Positions 1-11,610 are shown, numbered from the stretch's first letter. The stretch: 64,000 nucleotides of DNA from Valencia hispanica (GCA_963556495.2 OY747717.1:4611501-4675500); one strand, 5' to 3'. Program-made: numbers and translations. Notes: generated by a model from the sequence alone, not told the origin.

Positions 1-2045
1 TCAATAAATTGGCCGTCTTTGTTGCTCCACATGTTCTTGCACGTAGCCTCCGTTGTTGCTAATGTTGATACTGCTACTACGATCTGTCTACAACAGCTGA
101 AAAGCACAGTGTGAACCGGGCTTTTGGAGTAATTAAAATGTGACACTCTTTCTCCTGACCACAGAAGGAGGCGTGGCATTCAAGGTGTGTTAATCTTAAT
201 AAATCAGGAAATGGCTACAAGAAAATAATAAATGTACCTACTCATAACAATAAGTGACTTGTCACTCAGTCCTGCTAAGCTTCCTACCTTATCAGGCAGG
301 TAATCATAAACTGAGACTGAACTATTTGACTATTATTATTATTTTTCCTGGATCCCAGGATGGTGCCCCAAACTTGGTAATTTTGATATAAAATTATCAA
401 TCTTATTAATATTTGCCCTAAGCAATTATTCATAATTATTCATAGGCAAAACATACCTATCGGTGTCACAACAATCCTTTACAGATGATTTTTTTTATCA
501 ATTTGTGACAGATTATAAGACCAATTGAGGCTGATTGTTTTGTGGTCATTAAATAGCCATCAAATCTGCAACAAATCGAACATTTATGAGACAAACTTCT
601 TGTAAATATGGTAAAATCTGGACCAGGAAAACAGTTTGTCCTCACAGATTCCACTTTGCATTCAAGAAGTTAGAAGGACAAAAACAAAATGTAAACAGTT
701 TTGTAGTTCCTGTATTATCAGAGTCAAGTCCTCGTGTGGATGCTGTGTTCCTGCTGTGCTTTGTTTGCCTCTCCTCCTGCTTGCCATGCTGAGCTGCACA
801 CCTTCATCTTCTGTCAGTGGACCCCTGCTTGGAGCACACCTGTAGAGGATCTTCATCAGTGGTTTAATTAGGTTTAGACCATGAAGCATGCTGCTGCAAT
901 TAACCCATTTATACACAGTTTAAACTGTGTTAAAGTCTCAGGTTTTATGTTTAGCATCGAGTTTCTACAATGGATGCATAATACTATGAGATTATATCAG
1001 ATAAGGTCATATTGACAACAATCGAGGTAACATTGTCTATAACAAGTCTGTATTTGTTCATTTTGTACAACTGTTTTTTAGAACTGGTTGAGCCTGTCAA
1101 GGCAGACAGTAACTCTAAATAACTTGTTGCTATGTTGATTTGAAAGGCAACAGCAATGCACGCCTCCTTTCTGGTTTGGATTTTGCTGGAAAGGAAGGTT
1201 AGCTGCAGGGGAGCAGCTTTAAGCCCTAACCTCACTTTGCAAAACATTCGGAAAACAGAAAGAGGAGCAAGAGATCCAGCATTGGACAGAGAGCAGGTAA
1301 CGTTCTCATTCATTGTGAGGAAGGAAACAAGCATGAAGATGAGAAAACACAATTTTCCCGGAAATGAAAGTAAAGCTTGATTTATGCAAACTTCAATGCA
1401 AATAATTCACAAAAGCAAGCCTGGATGTAGACGCTGTGCTTGATTTAGTGCAGCCATTCTCTCCTCAGGGATTCATTGCCTCTTTCATTAGAGGCTAAAC
1501 TGAATCCTCAACAATAAGCACCTGGCACTAAAGCTTTGGGCTCTTCCTGAACCAAGATCTCCAAGAGGAAAAAACCTTTAGGAAATATCCGAATGAACAA
1601 CATTGACAAGCAAAAGTGTCCCTCATGAGCTGAGAATATCAGCATTAAAATAGTATGTGCTGCAGGACTGTTGTTACGTGGTCTTAAACCAGGAATATGG
1701 TTTCCATCAGATCGTCTGGAGTCTTAACTGCTGATGGAGAGGCTCCCATTCCTGCATATTATTCCTAGTCAGATGGGAATAAAATGATTTTAAAAAAATA
1801 ACTTTTTGTCCGTATATGTAAAATATTTCCTTTGTGCAACAAGATCTAGTGATGCAAGTGCGGCTCAAAGAAGCATATAACTTGCCCAAACCTCACATGT
1901 AAATATAGTCCATATTTATCTCATGGAGCATTATATTGTGCCCCAAAGGTTGACAAAGTTATTTTAGTAGTCAGGTCAAGCAGGTAAAACTGGCAACTAA
2001 GGAAGACTGCGATCATAGCTAAAAAAGTTACGGTTAAATAGTCAA
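1..2045. other. AT-rich stretch with no recognised gene
   Basis: Only short reading frames overlapping on both strands are present, with no recognisable domain, no convincing splice-bounded exon and no tandem array. I see nothing to annotate here. Confidence 0.5.
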
Positions 2046-2889
2046 CTAAAACCAAGAAACATCGTCCCTCCAGGGTGTCCTGGGTCTCCTCCTCATCAGG
2101 GAGGCGTCCTGACCAGATGCCTGAGCCACCACAATGTGGAGGAGCAGCGGCTCTAATCTGAGCCCTTCCTGGATGTCCGAGCTTCTCACCCTGTCTCCAA
2201 GGGAGAGCCCAGACACCTTGTGGAGGAAACTCATTTCAGCCGCTTGTATCCAGGATCTCGTTCTGCCGATTACCACCCAGAATATCGTGAAGATAGAAGA
2301 GGGTAGGAACATAGATCAACCGGTAAAATTAGGGGGCATGGTCTTTCAGTTCAGCTCTCTCTTCACCACGACGGACCGGTACAGCATTCACATCACTGCA
2401 GACGCAACACCAATTTCTTGTTCCCTTTTTCCCTCATTTGTGAACAAGACCCCCAAATACTTAAACTCCTCCACTTGGGGAAGGACCTTGTCCGTGACCC
2501 GGAGAAGGCACTCTAAAGGCACTCTACCCTTTTCCGTCTCAAGACCATGGTCTTAGATTTCCAGCTGCTGATTCTCATCCAGGCTGCTTCACACTTGGCT
2601 TCAAACCGCTCCAGCGAAAGCTGTAGATCACGTTCTGATGAAGCCAACAGGAACACATCATCTGCAAAAAAAACGAATCCCCTCAATACCTTGGCTGCAC
2701 CTAGAAATCCTTTCCATAAAAATTACGAACAGGATCGGTGACAAAGGGCAACCTTGGCTGAGTCAAACTCTCACTGGGATCGAGCCCGACTTACTACCCG
2801 CAATGCAAACCAAGCTCTGACACCGATTGCCCATATCAAGGGGCCTGGTGCCTCATACTCCCCAAGAGACACAGTCGAACCCCTTCTCC
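2046..2889 (-). mobile_element. LINE C-terminal fragment, minus strand, older host of an insertion
   Basis: Read on the minus strand, the segment encodes broken pieces of the C-terminal part of a common fish non-LTR retrotransposon protein. Near 2050-2300 it reads RTRSWIQAAEMSFLHKVSG followed by SLGDRVRSS and PLLLH. Near 2520-2640 the minus strand gives frames equivalent to a RFEAKCEAAGMRIS-like block. Several stops and frameshifts separate the pieces, so it is a dead copy. The same protein continues beyond the insertion at 2890-3839. Fragments of the same family occur at 21089-21240 and 31400-31565. I cannot assign the clade without a search. Confidence 0.75.
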
Positions 2890-3839
2890 ATGCGCTGATC
2901 TACAGGGGTGGCACAGGGTGGCACCCTAAAAGAAAGCCTTGCCACCCCTGCTGCCACCCCAGCCGTCAGCTATGAATTCAAGAAATGGTTACGTAAAATT
3001 GGACATTAGGAGCGTGAAGCTCCTTTTTCATGGCACATGAAAATCATCACATCATATTCTCTTTGGTGAACCTTTAAAGCTGCGCTGTGGAGTTTGCTGA
3101 GAGTGAGGCAGAGTGCACCCTGTGGCCGTTAGACGAACTGCAATCAGCAAAATGCGCACTCCCCTGGCGTTCAGGTGCGTGCTCATTAGTCCGAGCTCTC
3201 TGAAGGTCAGAGGCCATTTTTGCTCTTTTTGTAGCACTGGACAAAATTCTTCTCTTCTTTGACTTACGGGGAGTAACTGACGGAGAACACTGCCTCCTCG
3301 TTAACACGCATACATGGGTACGTACGTGCATATTTGCGTCAGGGTATGCGCTCTCACAAGCACACCCTGTGGTGGTACTGACTCGAACCACCTCAAAATA
3401 AATGGAATTGCAACCTCTACATGCAACTGCGGCAAAACGTTCTAGATTCAATCGTTACGTCAGGACATGAAAAAAACTGACTATAGATTTAACAAATAGT
3501 TTTATTCTAGCAAAAATACTACATAATATAGCTTTATGGTGCTTAAATAACCTGAAGCAAAAGCAATACATGTAGGTATCTATCATTGATGTAAATACTG
3601 CTGAGTGAAGAGGTGAAGCATGTGTTTTGACTGAACAATAAAACCAAAGTTTAGTACCTTGTTTTAGTAAAACATTTCTTTCAACACAATGTATGTGTTC
3701 TCACCTTGGTCCAACTCAGCCTACAAATATTCACAGGTACGTTCTTATTCATTTGCTTACTCTGGCACATGGTGCCACCCTGAAAAATTGTTCCCCCTTT
3801 CTTGCCACCCCATAAATATTTCTCTAAAACCACCACTGG
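2890..3839. mobile_element. DNA-transposon-like insertion splitting a LINE
   Basis: The LINE reading is interrupted here and resumes at 3840. The 8-bp word CCTTCTCC lies immediately before the insertion (2882-2889) and at the resumption (3840-3847), as expected of a target-site duplication. Near the left end is CAGGGGTGG and at the right end CCACCACTG, imperfect inverted termini. A 13-bp filler separates the left duplication from the left terminus. Both ends are rich in GGGTGGCACC-type sequence. No transposase coding is visible. An 8-bp duplication with CAG-type ends fits a non-autonomous hAT element. Confidence 0.6.
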
Positions 3840-4013
3840 CCTTCTCCAAGTCCACAAAACACATGGAGCCCGATTGGGCGAACTCCCATGCACCCTTCAA
3901 GCCCCTGCTGATGGTGTAAAGCTGGTCCAGTGTTCCACAGGCAGGACACCGCATTGTTCCTCTTGGATCCGAGGTTCCAGAACCCCCGAATGAAGCTTAC
4001 CAGGGATGCTGAA
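3840..4013 (-). mobile_element. Upstream part of the interrupted LINE, minus strand
   Basis: This continues the LINE of 2046-2889. The minus strand carries the typical segment in which a short stretch ending in CTTGGAGAAGG joins coding for a hydrophobic reverse-transcriptase block. The fragment ends near 4013, upstream of which the LINE is not recognisable. Confidence 0.6.
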
Positions 4014-4677
4014 ACCTTCATTCTAATTCCAGGACAAGATTGTTCAGCCCAATTATCTTAGTGTCTGATTGTGTCAGGGTTTTATCCTTACGCTCAGGGG
4101 CGGACTGGCCACAGGGAGGTTCAGGAGTTTTCTAGAACAGCTGGTTTTTTCTAGGGCCTATGGCCGGAATGGTTTTTTTGTTGTTGTTTTTTTGTATATA
4201 AAGCAGCCGCGGTTGAGCCAATGTCATGATACTGCTGTGTGGCTGCTTGTGTGTGTGAATGAGGCGTCTTCCTTTATGGAAGATCTATGTGAGCGGTTAG
4301 CTACTGTTGCGTTGCACCTTCGCTGGGCTCTACTGTGAGTCTGCAGAACTGCTCATGTCGTGAATAGACATTTCGGCAGGCCTACTATTTGGACACGTTG
4401 TTTGATTCTGAATGGGGATTGAAAGATTTTTATGCAAGGCAATTACTTGATAAATTTTCAGCTAAACTTTAACATGCATCTAACATAATGAATCATTTCT
4501 ATTTTATTTCCCAGGGATGTTGCTACTCACCTCTAACCATTTATTTGATCCGGAGATTGTTGTACAAAAACAAAATATGGTCCACAGTCCCTGTTTTAAG
4601 TTATTTTCTCCATTCTAATCACGAATTTAGCTGTGCTCAGTTACGTAACATTTGGGAATATTCCGGCATGTTTTTGT
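4014..4677. other. Spacer with a possible transposon end
   Basis: No gene is seen. AGGGGCGGACTGGCCA near 4096-4111 resembles one end of a common fish DNA transposon, but no matching opposite end was found. Confidence 0.35.
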
Positions 4678-4685
4678 GTCATGAC

Positions 4686-5414
4686 CAGAGGTGGTTGGAG
4701 TACGCAAAAATTGTTCTCAAGTGAGATTAGCACTACTTCAACATATTTTTATTCAAGTAAAAGTAAAAAGTAGCCGTCCAAGAAATTACTCAAGTAAGAG
4801 TAAAATAGTAATATGTAAAAATGCTGCTCAATTAGCCTACGGACTAACTGATCAGAACATCAGATCAGTTCTATTGGTACTAATTTTTTTTAAATGATTT
4901 CATCAGACAAATCTTGGTATTTTAAAGAGTACAATGAAAGAATTAATACATACAAATATCATAGTTACAAAATAAAATAATTGACGCAGAAGAAAATCGA
5001 ATTTCCCCTCATAAAACCTATTAAAATATTCCAACAAGAAATGTATCTATGTTAGAACATGGTAAAGTGCTTCGAGTAATAACATATAGCGTTTAACGTA
5101 TATTCAGTTCATCTCCAAAGCTCTGCAGCTAGAAAATAATATCAGAACAACAAAGCTTTTGTACAAACAAGAGGACTCACTTCAACATAAACTCTAGGTT
5201 TGTGTCCTTCTCTAGTGCATTTTTGGTTAGAACATGCTTGTTTTGATAAACTGAAATTACTCACAGTAGGTAGAGGATCCAGAAGTTTTACTCAGTGACA
5301 CTTCATAATAATTACTTTAATAATTACTTTTACTTAAGTAAAGGGTAAATGTTTGGTGCAGTAAAACTACTCTAGGTTAACAGAGTAAATGAAACTAGTT
5401 ACTACCCATCTCTG
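4686..5414. mobile_element. hAT-type MITE with 8-bp target duplication
   Basis: The element begins CAGAGGTGG and ends CCATCTCTG, inverted termini with one mismatch. It is flanked by GTCATGAC (4678-4685) and GTCACGAC (5415-5422), an 8-bp direct repeat with one difference. The subterminal parts are rich in ACTCAAGTAA-type words on both sides, also in inverted orientation. It is 729 bp long and no transposase frame is visible. An 8-bp duplication and CAG-type termini indicate the hAT superfamily, mobilised in trans. A relative is present at 39731-40475. Confidence 0.8.
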
Positions 5415-5434
5415 GTCACGACAACATAAAAACA

Positions 5435-5436
<2 letters not shown>

Positions 5437-5467
<31 letters not shown>
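5437..5467. repeat. (ATT)n microsatellite
   Basis: About ten uninterrupted ATT units lie just left of a short retroposon tail. Confidence 0.9.
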
Positions 5468-5486
5468 GTTAATCATGTTATTAATA

Positions 5487-5581
5487 CTGCGATGGACTGG
5501 CGACCTGTCCAGGGTGTACCCCGCTTCTCGCCCCTTGACTGCCCTGCAACCCTGCATAGGATGGACGGGTACAGATAATGG
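5487..5581 (+). mobile_element. Severely 5'-truncated retroposon tail with perfect 12-bp TSD
   Basis: The segment GATGGACTGGCGACCTGTCC through a final ACAGATAATGG is the familiar 3' end shared by many fish LINE/SINE copies. It is bounded by the identical 12-mer ATGTTATTAATA at 5475-5486 and 5582-5593. The element is only 95 bp, so reverse transcription evidently aborted early. A sister insertion lies at 8431-8515. Confidence 0.85.
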
Positions 5582-5593
5582 ATGTTATTAATA

Positions 5594-6960
5594 TAATTGG
5601 TAGCATAACGTTATTATGCTTTTACAGTATACTACAATTACAAGTATTTTTGGTAGAGTTATTGTTCCACTTCCACCCTTTGTGCTATCCAATAGAAGGC
5701 CTCTCCGAACCGAGCTCCCGGGCTGAATTTCAACACCAGCCCACCCCTGCTTACGCTTAATGTGATATTACAATAGATGTAAACTAAACGATTGCTCTCT
5801 AAACAAACTGCCGATGACAAAGATTAAAACTGAAAAAAGATTTTTATGAAAATACTGATTCAGCCTCATAATAATAAGAAATGAAATCTATTCACCCCAG
5901 GGATTTCTATCCAGTCTGTCTCTGCATGTAACTTCATTAAACAGAACACTTTTTATACATACAGTAAGTTAATTAACATTTAATCTGTGGGTGTGCGTGG
6001 TGGTTATACAGTGGACAAAGGCACTGACAGGCGTTCGGTCACCCGCCTGACTTAAAGTGCATTTAATGGTCGATTTGCCGACAGGACACCTGCAGCCTGC
6101 AGCTTAATGAAGGTCCTGATTCCCTCCGGCTGAGAGACGTTTGGTTCACAGCTTTTGGATGAAAGACGTGTTAATTGGCTTGTAAAGTTATACAGTGGAG
6201 GTTATTCAACTGCTGAAGGAGGAAGGTATGGAGCGATTAATGCCACATTCAAATGACAAACAGAAAAAGCTGAAAAAGTAACACTTTTCTTAGTTTCCAG
6301 GCTGACATCTCTCATATGAGCTCATTTAACGCAGCTACACTCTCAGAGTTGGCTAAAATATGTCTAATAATTAAACCACACTGTTTGAACAGGTGTTTGT
6401 TCCTATTTTAAGATGGTTAAAGATGCTCTTTAAAGATAACTTCTGTTTTTTCTTTTTTGTCGCACTCGAACGTTTCGGATCATCAAACAGTTGTTCCTCT
6501 TCACTGTCGCAAAGCGTGCTCAGTATGGGGGATTGCTTTGAAGTCAACGACACAACGCAGATGACTGTCTACTATCGCTAAATATTCGTGCAGAGGGAGT
6601 GAATGCTACAAGTCAACTCGATGCAATCTGCTGGGTTTCCTTTGATAGAAAACCTTTAAGCTAATTAGAAAAATTAACTGAACTTGATGCACCGTTTAAT
6701 AACTAGGATCAATTAAAATGGCTGATTGATTGAATTGAATTTACTTTTTTGCAAAGTGCCTGCAGATGACTTGTGTTGTGAACTGACATTATATACGCAC
6801 GTTGAATGTTATTGTTTTCATCAGGTAATAGCGCGCATGCGCACAACGCTGGAGGGCAAAAAGAGCTTCAGCACCCCCTGTATCCAGAGCCGTGCTGCCA
6901 CGGTTAAACAGTTCTGCCAAAGAAAAAAATTTAACCTGGCGATGTAGGTATTACTAATTT
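5594..6960. other. Spacer without a recognised gene
   Basis: Short open frames on both strands show no domain or splice-site logic. Nothing else was identified. Confidence 0.4.
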
Positions 6961-6961
6961 A

Positions 6962-6983
6962 GATCATCTTTGTGCAGATGATC
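6962..6983. repeat. Short perfect inverted repeat next to the minisatellite
   Basis: GATCATCT and AGATGATC form an 8-bp stem around a 6-nt loop. It lies about 12 bp before the first recognisable degenerate minisatellite unit. Its role is unknown and a chance occurrence is possible. Confidence 0.6.
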
Positions 6984-6994
6984 AAAAGGATACA

Positions 6995-8156
6995 ACGTAA
7001 AGCTAACTATATTTAGCACAGAGCCAAGTGTATTTAGCACAATGTTAACTGTATTTAGCACAAAGCTAACTGTATTTAGCACAAAGCTAAGTGTATTTAG
7101 CACAAAGCCAACTGTATTTAGCACAAAGCTAAGTGTATTTAGCGCAAAGTTAACTGTATTTAACACAACGCTAAGTGTATTTAGCACAAAGTTAACTTTA
7201 TTTTGCACAAAGCTAAGTGTATTTAGCACAAAGTTAACTGTATTTAGCACAAAGGCAACTGTATTTTGCACAAAGCCAACTGTATTTTGCACAAAGCTAA
7301 CTGTATTTAGCGCAAAGTTAACTATATTTAGCACAAAGGTAACTGTATTTAGCACAAAGTTAACTATATTTAGCACAAAGGTAACTGTATTTAGCGCAAA
7401 GTTAACTGTATTTAGCACAAAGCTAACTGTATTTAGCACAAAGCCAACTGTATTTTGCACAAAGCTAACTGTATTTAGCGCAAAGTTAACTATATTCAGC
7501 ACAAAGGTAACTGTATTTAGCACAAAGTTAACTGTATTTAGCGCAAAGTTAACTATATTTAGCACAAAGTTAACAATATTTAGCACAAAGTTAACTTTAT
7601 TTAGCACAAAGCTAACTGTATTTAGCACAAAGGTAACTGCATTTAGCACAAAGCCAACTGTATTTAGCACAAAGCTAAGTGTATTTAGCGCAAAGTTAAC
7701 TGTATTTAACACAAAGCTAAGTGTATTTAGCACAAAGTTAGCTGTATTTAGAATAAAGCCAACTGTATTTAGCACAAAGCCAACTGTATTTAGCACAAAG
7801 CCAACTGTATTTAGCACAAAGCTAAGTGTATTTAGCGCAAAGTTAACTGTATTTAACACAAAGCTGAGTGTATTTAGCACAAAGTTAGCTGTATTTAGAA
7901 TAAAGCCAACTGCATTTAGCACAAAGCCAACTGTATTTAACACAAAGCTAAGTGTATTTAGCACAAAGTTAGCTGTATTTAGAGTAAAGCCAACTGTATT
8001 TAGCACAAAGTTAACTTTATTTTGCACAAAGCTAAGTGTATTTAGCACAAAGTTAACTGTATTTAGCACAAAGGCAACTGTATTTAGCGCAAAGTTAACT
8101 GTATTTAGCACAAAGCCAACTGTATTTTGCACAAAGCTAACTTTATTTTGAGCAAA
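6995..8156. repeat. 21-bp minisatellite with higher-order structure
   Basis: About 55 tandem copies of a 21-bp unit, close to TTTAGCACAAAGCTAACTGT plus one base, fill this interval. Because 21 is a multiple of three and the unit has no stop in one frame on each strand, long frames are open on both strands (392 codons minus, 369 plus). They encode monotonous 7-residue repeats such as LTVFSTK or LNTVNFV. This is an arithmetical consequence of the unit and not evidence of a protein gene. Variant units recur in the same order at 147-bp spacing (for example 7681 and 7828), showing a seven-unit higher-order repeat. Confidence 0.95.
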
Positions 8157-8418
8157 GCTTTCATATCTGTTTCAAATAGCTAACAAGCTATAGGATGACA
8201 GTCCTCAGAATTGGTCGCCAGTTCAGTGTGGGGATATCTACAATTATCTGATTAACAACATTATTTTGGTACACATCTACAATATGTATAAGATTTTTAT
8301 ATAAAGCGGTTTCATGGTCACAAAAGTGAGTTTGTCTTATTCCATATGTTTCCATGCTAACTATGCTTGCTAGCAGTAGTTGTAGCTTTGCACACTGGCA
8401 AGTTATTTTAAATAATTT
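8157..8418. other. Spacer between the minisatellite and a retroposon tail
   Basis: No gene or element was recognised. Confidence 0.4.
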
Positions 8419-8430
8419 AAATGTTCTTAT

Positions 8431-8515
8431 TACCCTGCCTCTCGCCCGATGAATGCTGGAGATAAGCACCAGCCAACCCCCCCCGGCGGCGGGTGTAGAT
8501 AATGGATGGATGAAT
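8431..8515 (+). mobile_element. Second 5'-truncated retroposon tail with perfect 12-bp TSD
   Basis: The segment CCTGCCTCTCGCCCGATGAA through GATAATGGATGGATG is the same retroposon 3' end as at 5487-5581. It is bounded by the identical 12-mer AAATGTTCTTAT at 8419-8430 and 8516-8527. It is 85 bp long. Confidence 0.85.
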
Positions 8516-8577
8516 AAATGTTCTTATGAGATGATTTAAGCTACATTTTATTTAAACTTCAACCTATCTCCAATGAA

Positions 8578-9758
8578 ATGACCTGTGCAGATTCTATCAT
8601 GAGACTTTGGCTCCCAGGATTTGGATGGATTATCCAGTCGAACTCTCTTCATGAACAATTGCGTTCGACACAAGAAGTCCTTCAGAAGTTCTCTGATGAC
8701 TCTGCCATTGTCGGGTTACAGACAGTGGTCTCAGGACTTTGTGGATTGGTGCCAGCAGAACCACTTGCTGAGAAACGAGGGGAAAACCAAGGAGTTGGTG
8801 GTGGACTTCCACAGGCGCAGACCCACCACACTGACACTGGAGAACATCCAGGGAGTGGACATTGAGATAGTGGGCTCTTATAAGTTCCTGGGTGTTCACC
8901 TAAACAATAAACTGGACTGGAGCCTCAACACTGATTTTCTCTACAGGAAGGGTCAGAGCAGACTCTACCTGCTGTGGAGGCTGAGGAGTTTAGGGAGCGC
9001 TCCTAAAGACCTTCTTTGACTCTGTGGTGGCATCAGCCATCTTTTATGGTGTTGTATGTTGGAGCAGCAGTTTATCTACAGCTGAGAGGAAGAGGTTGGA
9101 TGAGCTCATCAAGAACATCAGCTCTGCTCTAGGGCGCCCCCTGGATCCAGTGCAGGTGGTGGGAGACAGAAGGATTCTGGCCAAAATAACATCACTGATG
9201 GACAGAGATTCCCACCCCATGCATGAAGATGCTGCTGAGCTGCAGAGCTCCTTCCATGACAGACGGCTGCATCCTGCATGAAGGAGCGTTTTCTCAGACC
9301 CTTCCTCCCTCCAGCTGTTAGACTCTACAACCAGAACTGGTCCCAGCAAACCTAATAATGTTTACATCCCTGTTGTAATCTGCACTGTTTGACTCATTTA
9401 ATTAACATTTCTGTGGCTGTAATTTGCACATCTGTCTTTCACAGTTTATATTCTGTTAACTTGTAAACAATACGTTTATTTTTTAATGCACAACTACACG
9501 TGCACATTCTGTAAACATATTTTGTTTTTAAATGATCCTACTCAGTTGCACATTCAAATCTGAGTATGCCTCTTTATTTTTAATAACTGCACAGTACTCT
9601 GTTTTTTTTATTTTGTCTTTAATGTACATACATTATTCTTAATTCTGTTTTTCTACTTTTCTTGTGTGAATCTAAATGCTTCTATTACCTGTCACTTTGT
9701 TGCTGTTACCGCCCTATTCTATTCTATTCTATTCTATTCTATTCTATTCTATTCTATT
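8578..9758 (+). mobile_element. Decayed LINE, C-terminal half and 3' tail
   Basis: The plus strand encodes the end of a non-LTR reverse transcriptase ORF. The first block (to 9019) contains KTKELVVDFHRRRP, then YKFLGVHLNNKLDWS and KGQSRLYLLWRLRSLG. A frameshift near 8990-9005 moves the reading into FFDSVVASAIFYGVVCWSSS, then ERKRLDELIKNISSALG and GDRRILAK, ending LHPA. A further frameshift near 9280 leads into KERFLRPFLPPAVRLYNQN. The RT active-site YADD region is absent, so the copy is 5'-truncated as well as frameshifted. The 3' UTR ends in a pentanucleotide tail, (CTATT)n, at 9714-9758. Confidence 0.8.
9714..9758. repeat. (CTATT)n pentanucleotide tail
   Basis: About nine CTATT units close the LINE copy. 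The position suggests the LINE's own 3' terminal repeat. Confidence 0.9.
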
Positions 9759-10039
9759 TCATCAGCTGGAAACCTATGAAATTTCCCATTACTGTCATTC
9801 TTTCGTCTATTCATGTAGCCTACAGCGCTGCACGAGTCAACCATACTGACTAGATTTTATTTCACCGCTATTAAGCTCAATCTGTTGACAACTGACAGCT
9901 AATAACAACGGTGGTCAGTCTTTTTTTTTGGGGGGGGGGGGGTCTTGGGCGCGATGTCACATGTCAACATGCATATAAATAAACTTAACTGAGTTGACTA
10001 GGCCTCTCCATGAATGTCATTTCTTTCAATTTTCTTGAG
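9759..10039. other. Spacer with a T9-G13 homopolymer junction
   Basis: T runs at 9921-9929 and G runs at 9930-9942. Otherwise nothing is recognised. Confidence 0.5.
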
Positions 10040-10590
10040 CTGTTCAGAGGTGGAGCTTCTGGTCTGCTTTGGATCATCGCTCCTGCTGCTGTTAGACATG
10101 TAGGCTTGACCCGCAGGTCCCGAACTAATAGATGAGCAGATATCATGGTTCCATCAATTAGAGCAAGTCGTTTGGGTCCTGAAGCAGCCCCAGACCATCA
10201 CACTACCACCACCATGTCCTACTGTAGGTGTGATGATCTTTCGGGTCCCAGAAGTCTTTGGGGAATCATCAAGATGCTTTCTGGTAAATGTGAGACGGGT
10301 TTGTTTTCTCTTTGACCTTTGAACTCTCCTACTGATGCCATTCTCTTTGACTTGTTAAATCTTGAACGTTAAGTCTTTAACGGAGGCAGTGAGGCCTGTA
10401 GAGCTTTAGATGTTCTGGGTACTTCTGAGACTTTCATCATTTATGAAATCATTAAAAAAAATGTAAAAAAAGTTGTTTTATGTTTCTTTTTCTGAAAATA
10501 AAATGTGTTTGAGTTGAAAAATTTCACAGACAAAAAACAAAAACAGAAGAAATCTGTTGGGGGGGTTAATACTCTTCAGCAGCAGTGTGC
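10040..10590 (-). mobile_element. Decayed DNA-transposon relic
   Basis: The segment CAGACCATCACACTACCACC and the following GTCTTTGGGGAATCATCAAG and TTTCTGGTAAATGTGAGACG are characteristic of a widespread fish DNA-transposon repeat, as I remember it. It is diverged and internally shortened. The right end, GGGGGGTTAATACTCTTCAG, resembles a Tc1/hAT-type terminus. A second small copy lies at 43495-43660. Strand and superfamily are uncertain. Confidence 0.45.
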
Positions 10591-11610
10591 TTTTGGTTGT
10601 GATCCACAGAAAACTGATTTTTATTACCGTCCAGCAGGTCAAAAATTAACCTTTGACCTCTAACCTCTACGTTGTCACTGGTATAAATATGGAAATAAGC
10701 TCTGGAAATCATGCAGTTCAACGGAGCATTGCTTCATGAGTGTGAAGCATTTATTAAGCATGTGATTAGACGCTAATGAAAGCCTTGTAACCCGCTTGCC
10801 TCATCCTACCGTCCAAGACAAATCGAATCCGACATTAACATCCACTTTGAATCCGGTGGCGAGGCGAATCACGCTTTCTTTTCTTCTTAGGTCTGAGGCC
10901 ACTGAAAGCAGATGAAAACATCAGAAGAAGTCTGGTTTTGGGAACAAAAAAAGCTTTTAAAGTAATGAGACCTCCCATGAAGAAAATAAGGGGTACTTTT
11001 CCTTACAGACGCTCTTTTTAAAATTGAACGGCATGATTGGCGTTGAATGTATGGATTTGTAGCTGCAGATATGCATTTTTCTTTCTTTCACTGAGCACCT
11101 TAATAGCTAAAATGACTGGTTGGTTGATTGATAAAAAGAAAAAAAAATCCAATACATCTTTTCCTCCACCCCTTTTAAAACCATTGTTTCTTTTTTCAAA
11201 GATTTCCACAAGAGAAGCAGCATTACTTTTCTCTGTTCAGTCACCAGACAGGAGTTTTCAGTTCACAAATAAATAGTTTTGCTGGATATTTTATTTAAAA
11301 GTAATATTTCATCCAAGAAGCTAAACTATTTATCCGTACAAGTGTTTACCAGTCCGTTTGTTTAATATTAGATGGACTAAATGTTAATTTTTGTTAGTGT
11401 AATTTGTTTGATTTTTGATTTAAAAAAAATAATCCAAGGAATTTGCTTTTCAATTCTTTACTGTGGGTTGCAAATTGGCCAACCGGTAATTAGAAACATT
11501 TGACCACAAATATGAAATATTTGTTAAATATCAGTTTTATGGCTGCAAGATTTTTCAAATAAGTTTTGAATTTGGAAAAAGTAATAACACCCAGTGGCAT
11601 GTTTGAATTA
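10591..11610. other. Spacer without a recognised gene
   Basis: AT-rich sequence with short frames on both strands. No element was recognised. Confidence 0.4.

Noticed and set aside
6954..8151. 392- and 369-codon open frames as protein genes
   Set aside because: They arise from a 21-bp tandem unit that happens to lack stops in one frame on each strand. The translations are monotonous heptads with no start context or splice logic.
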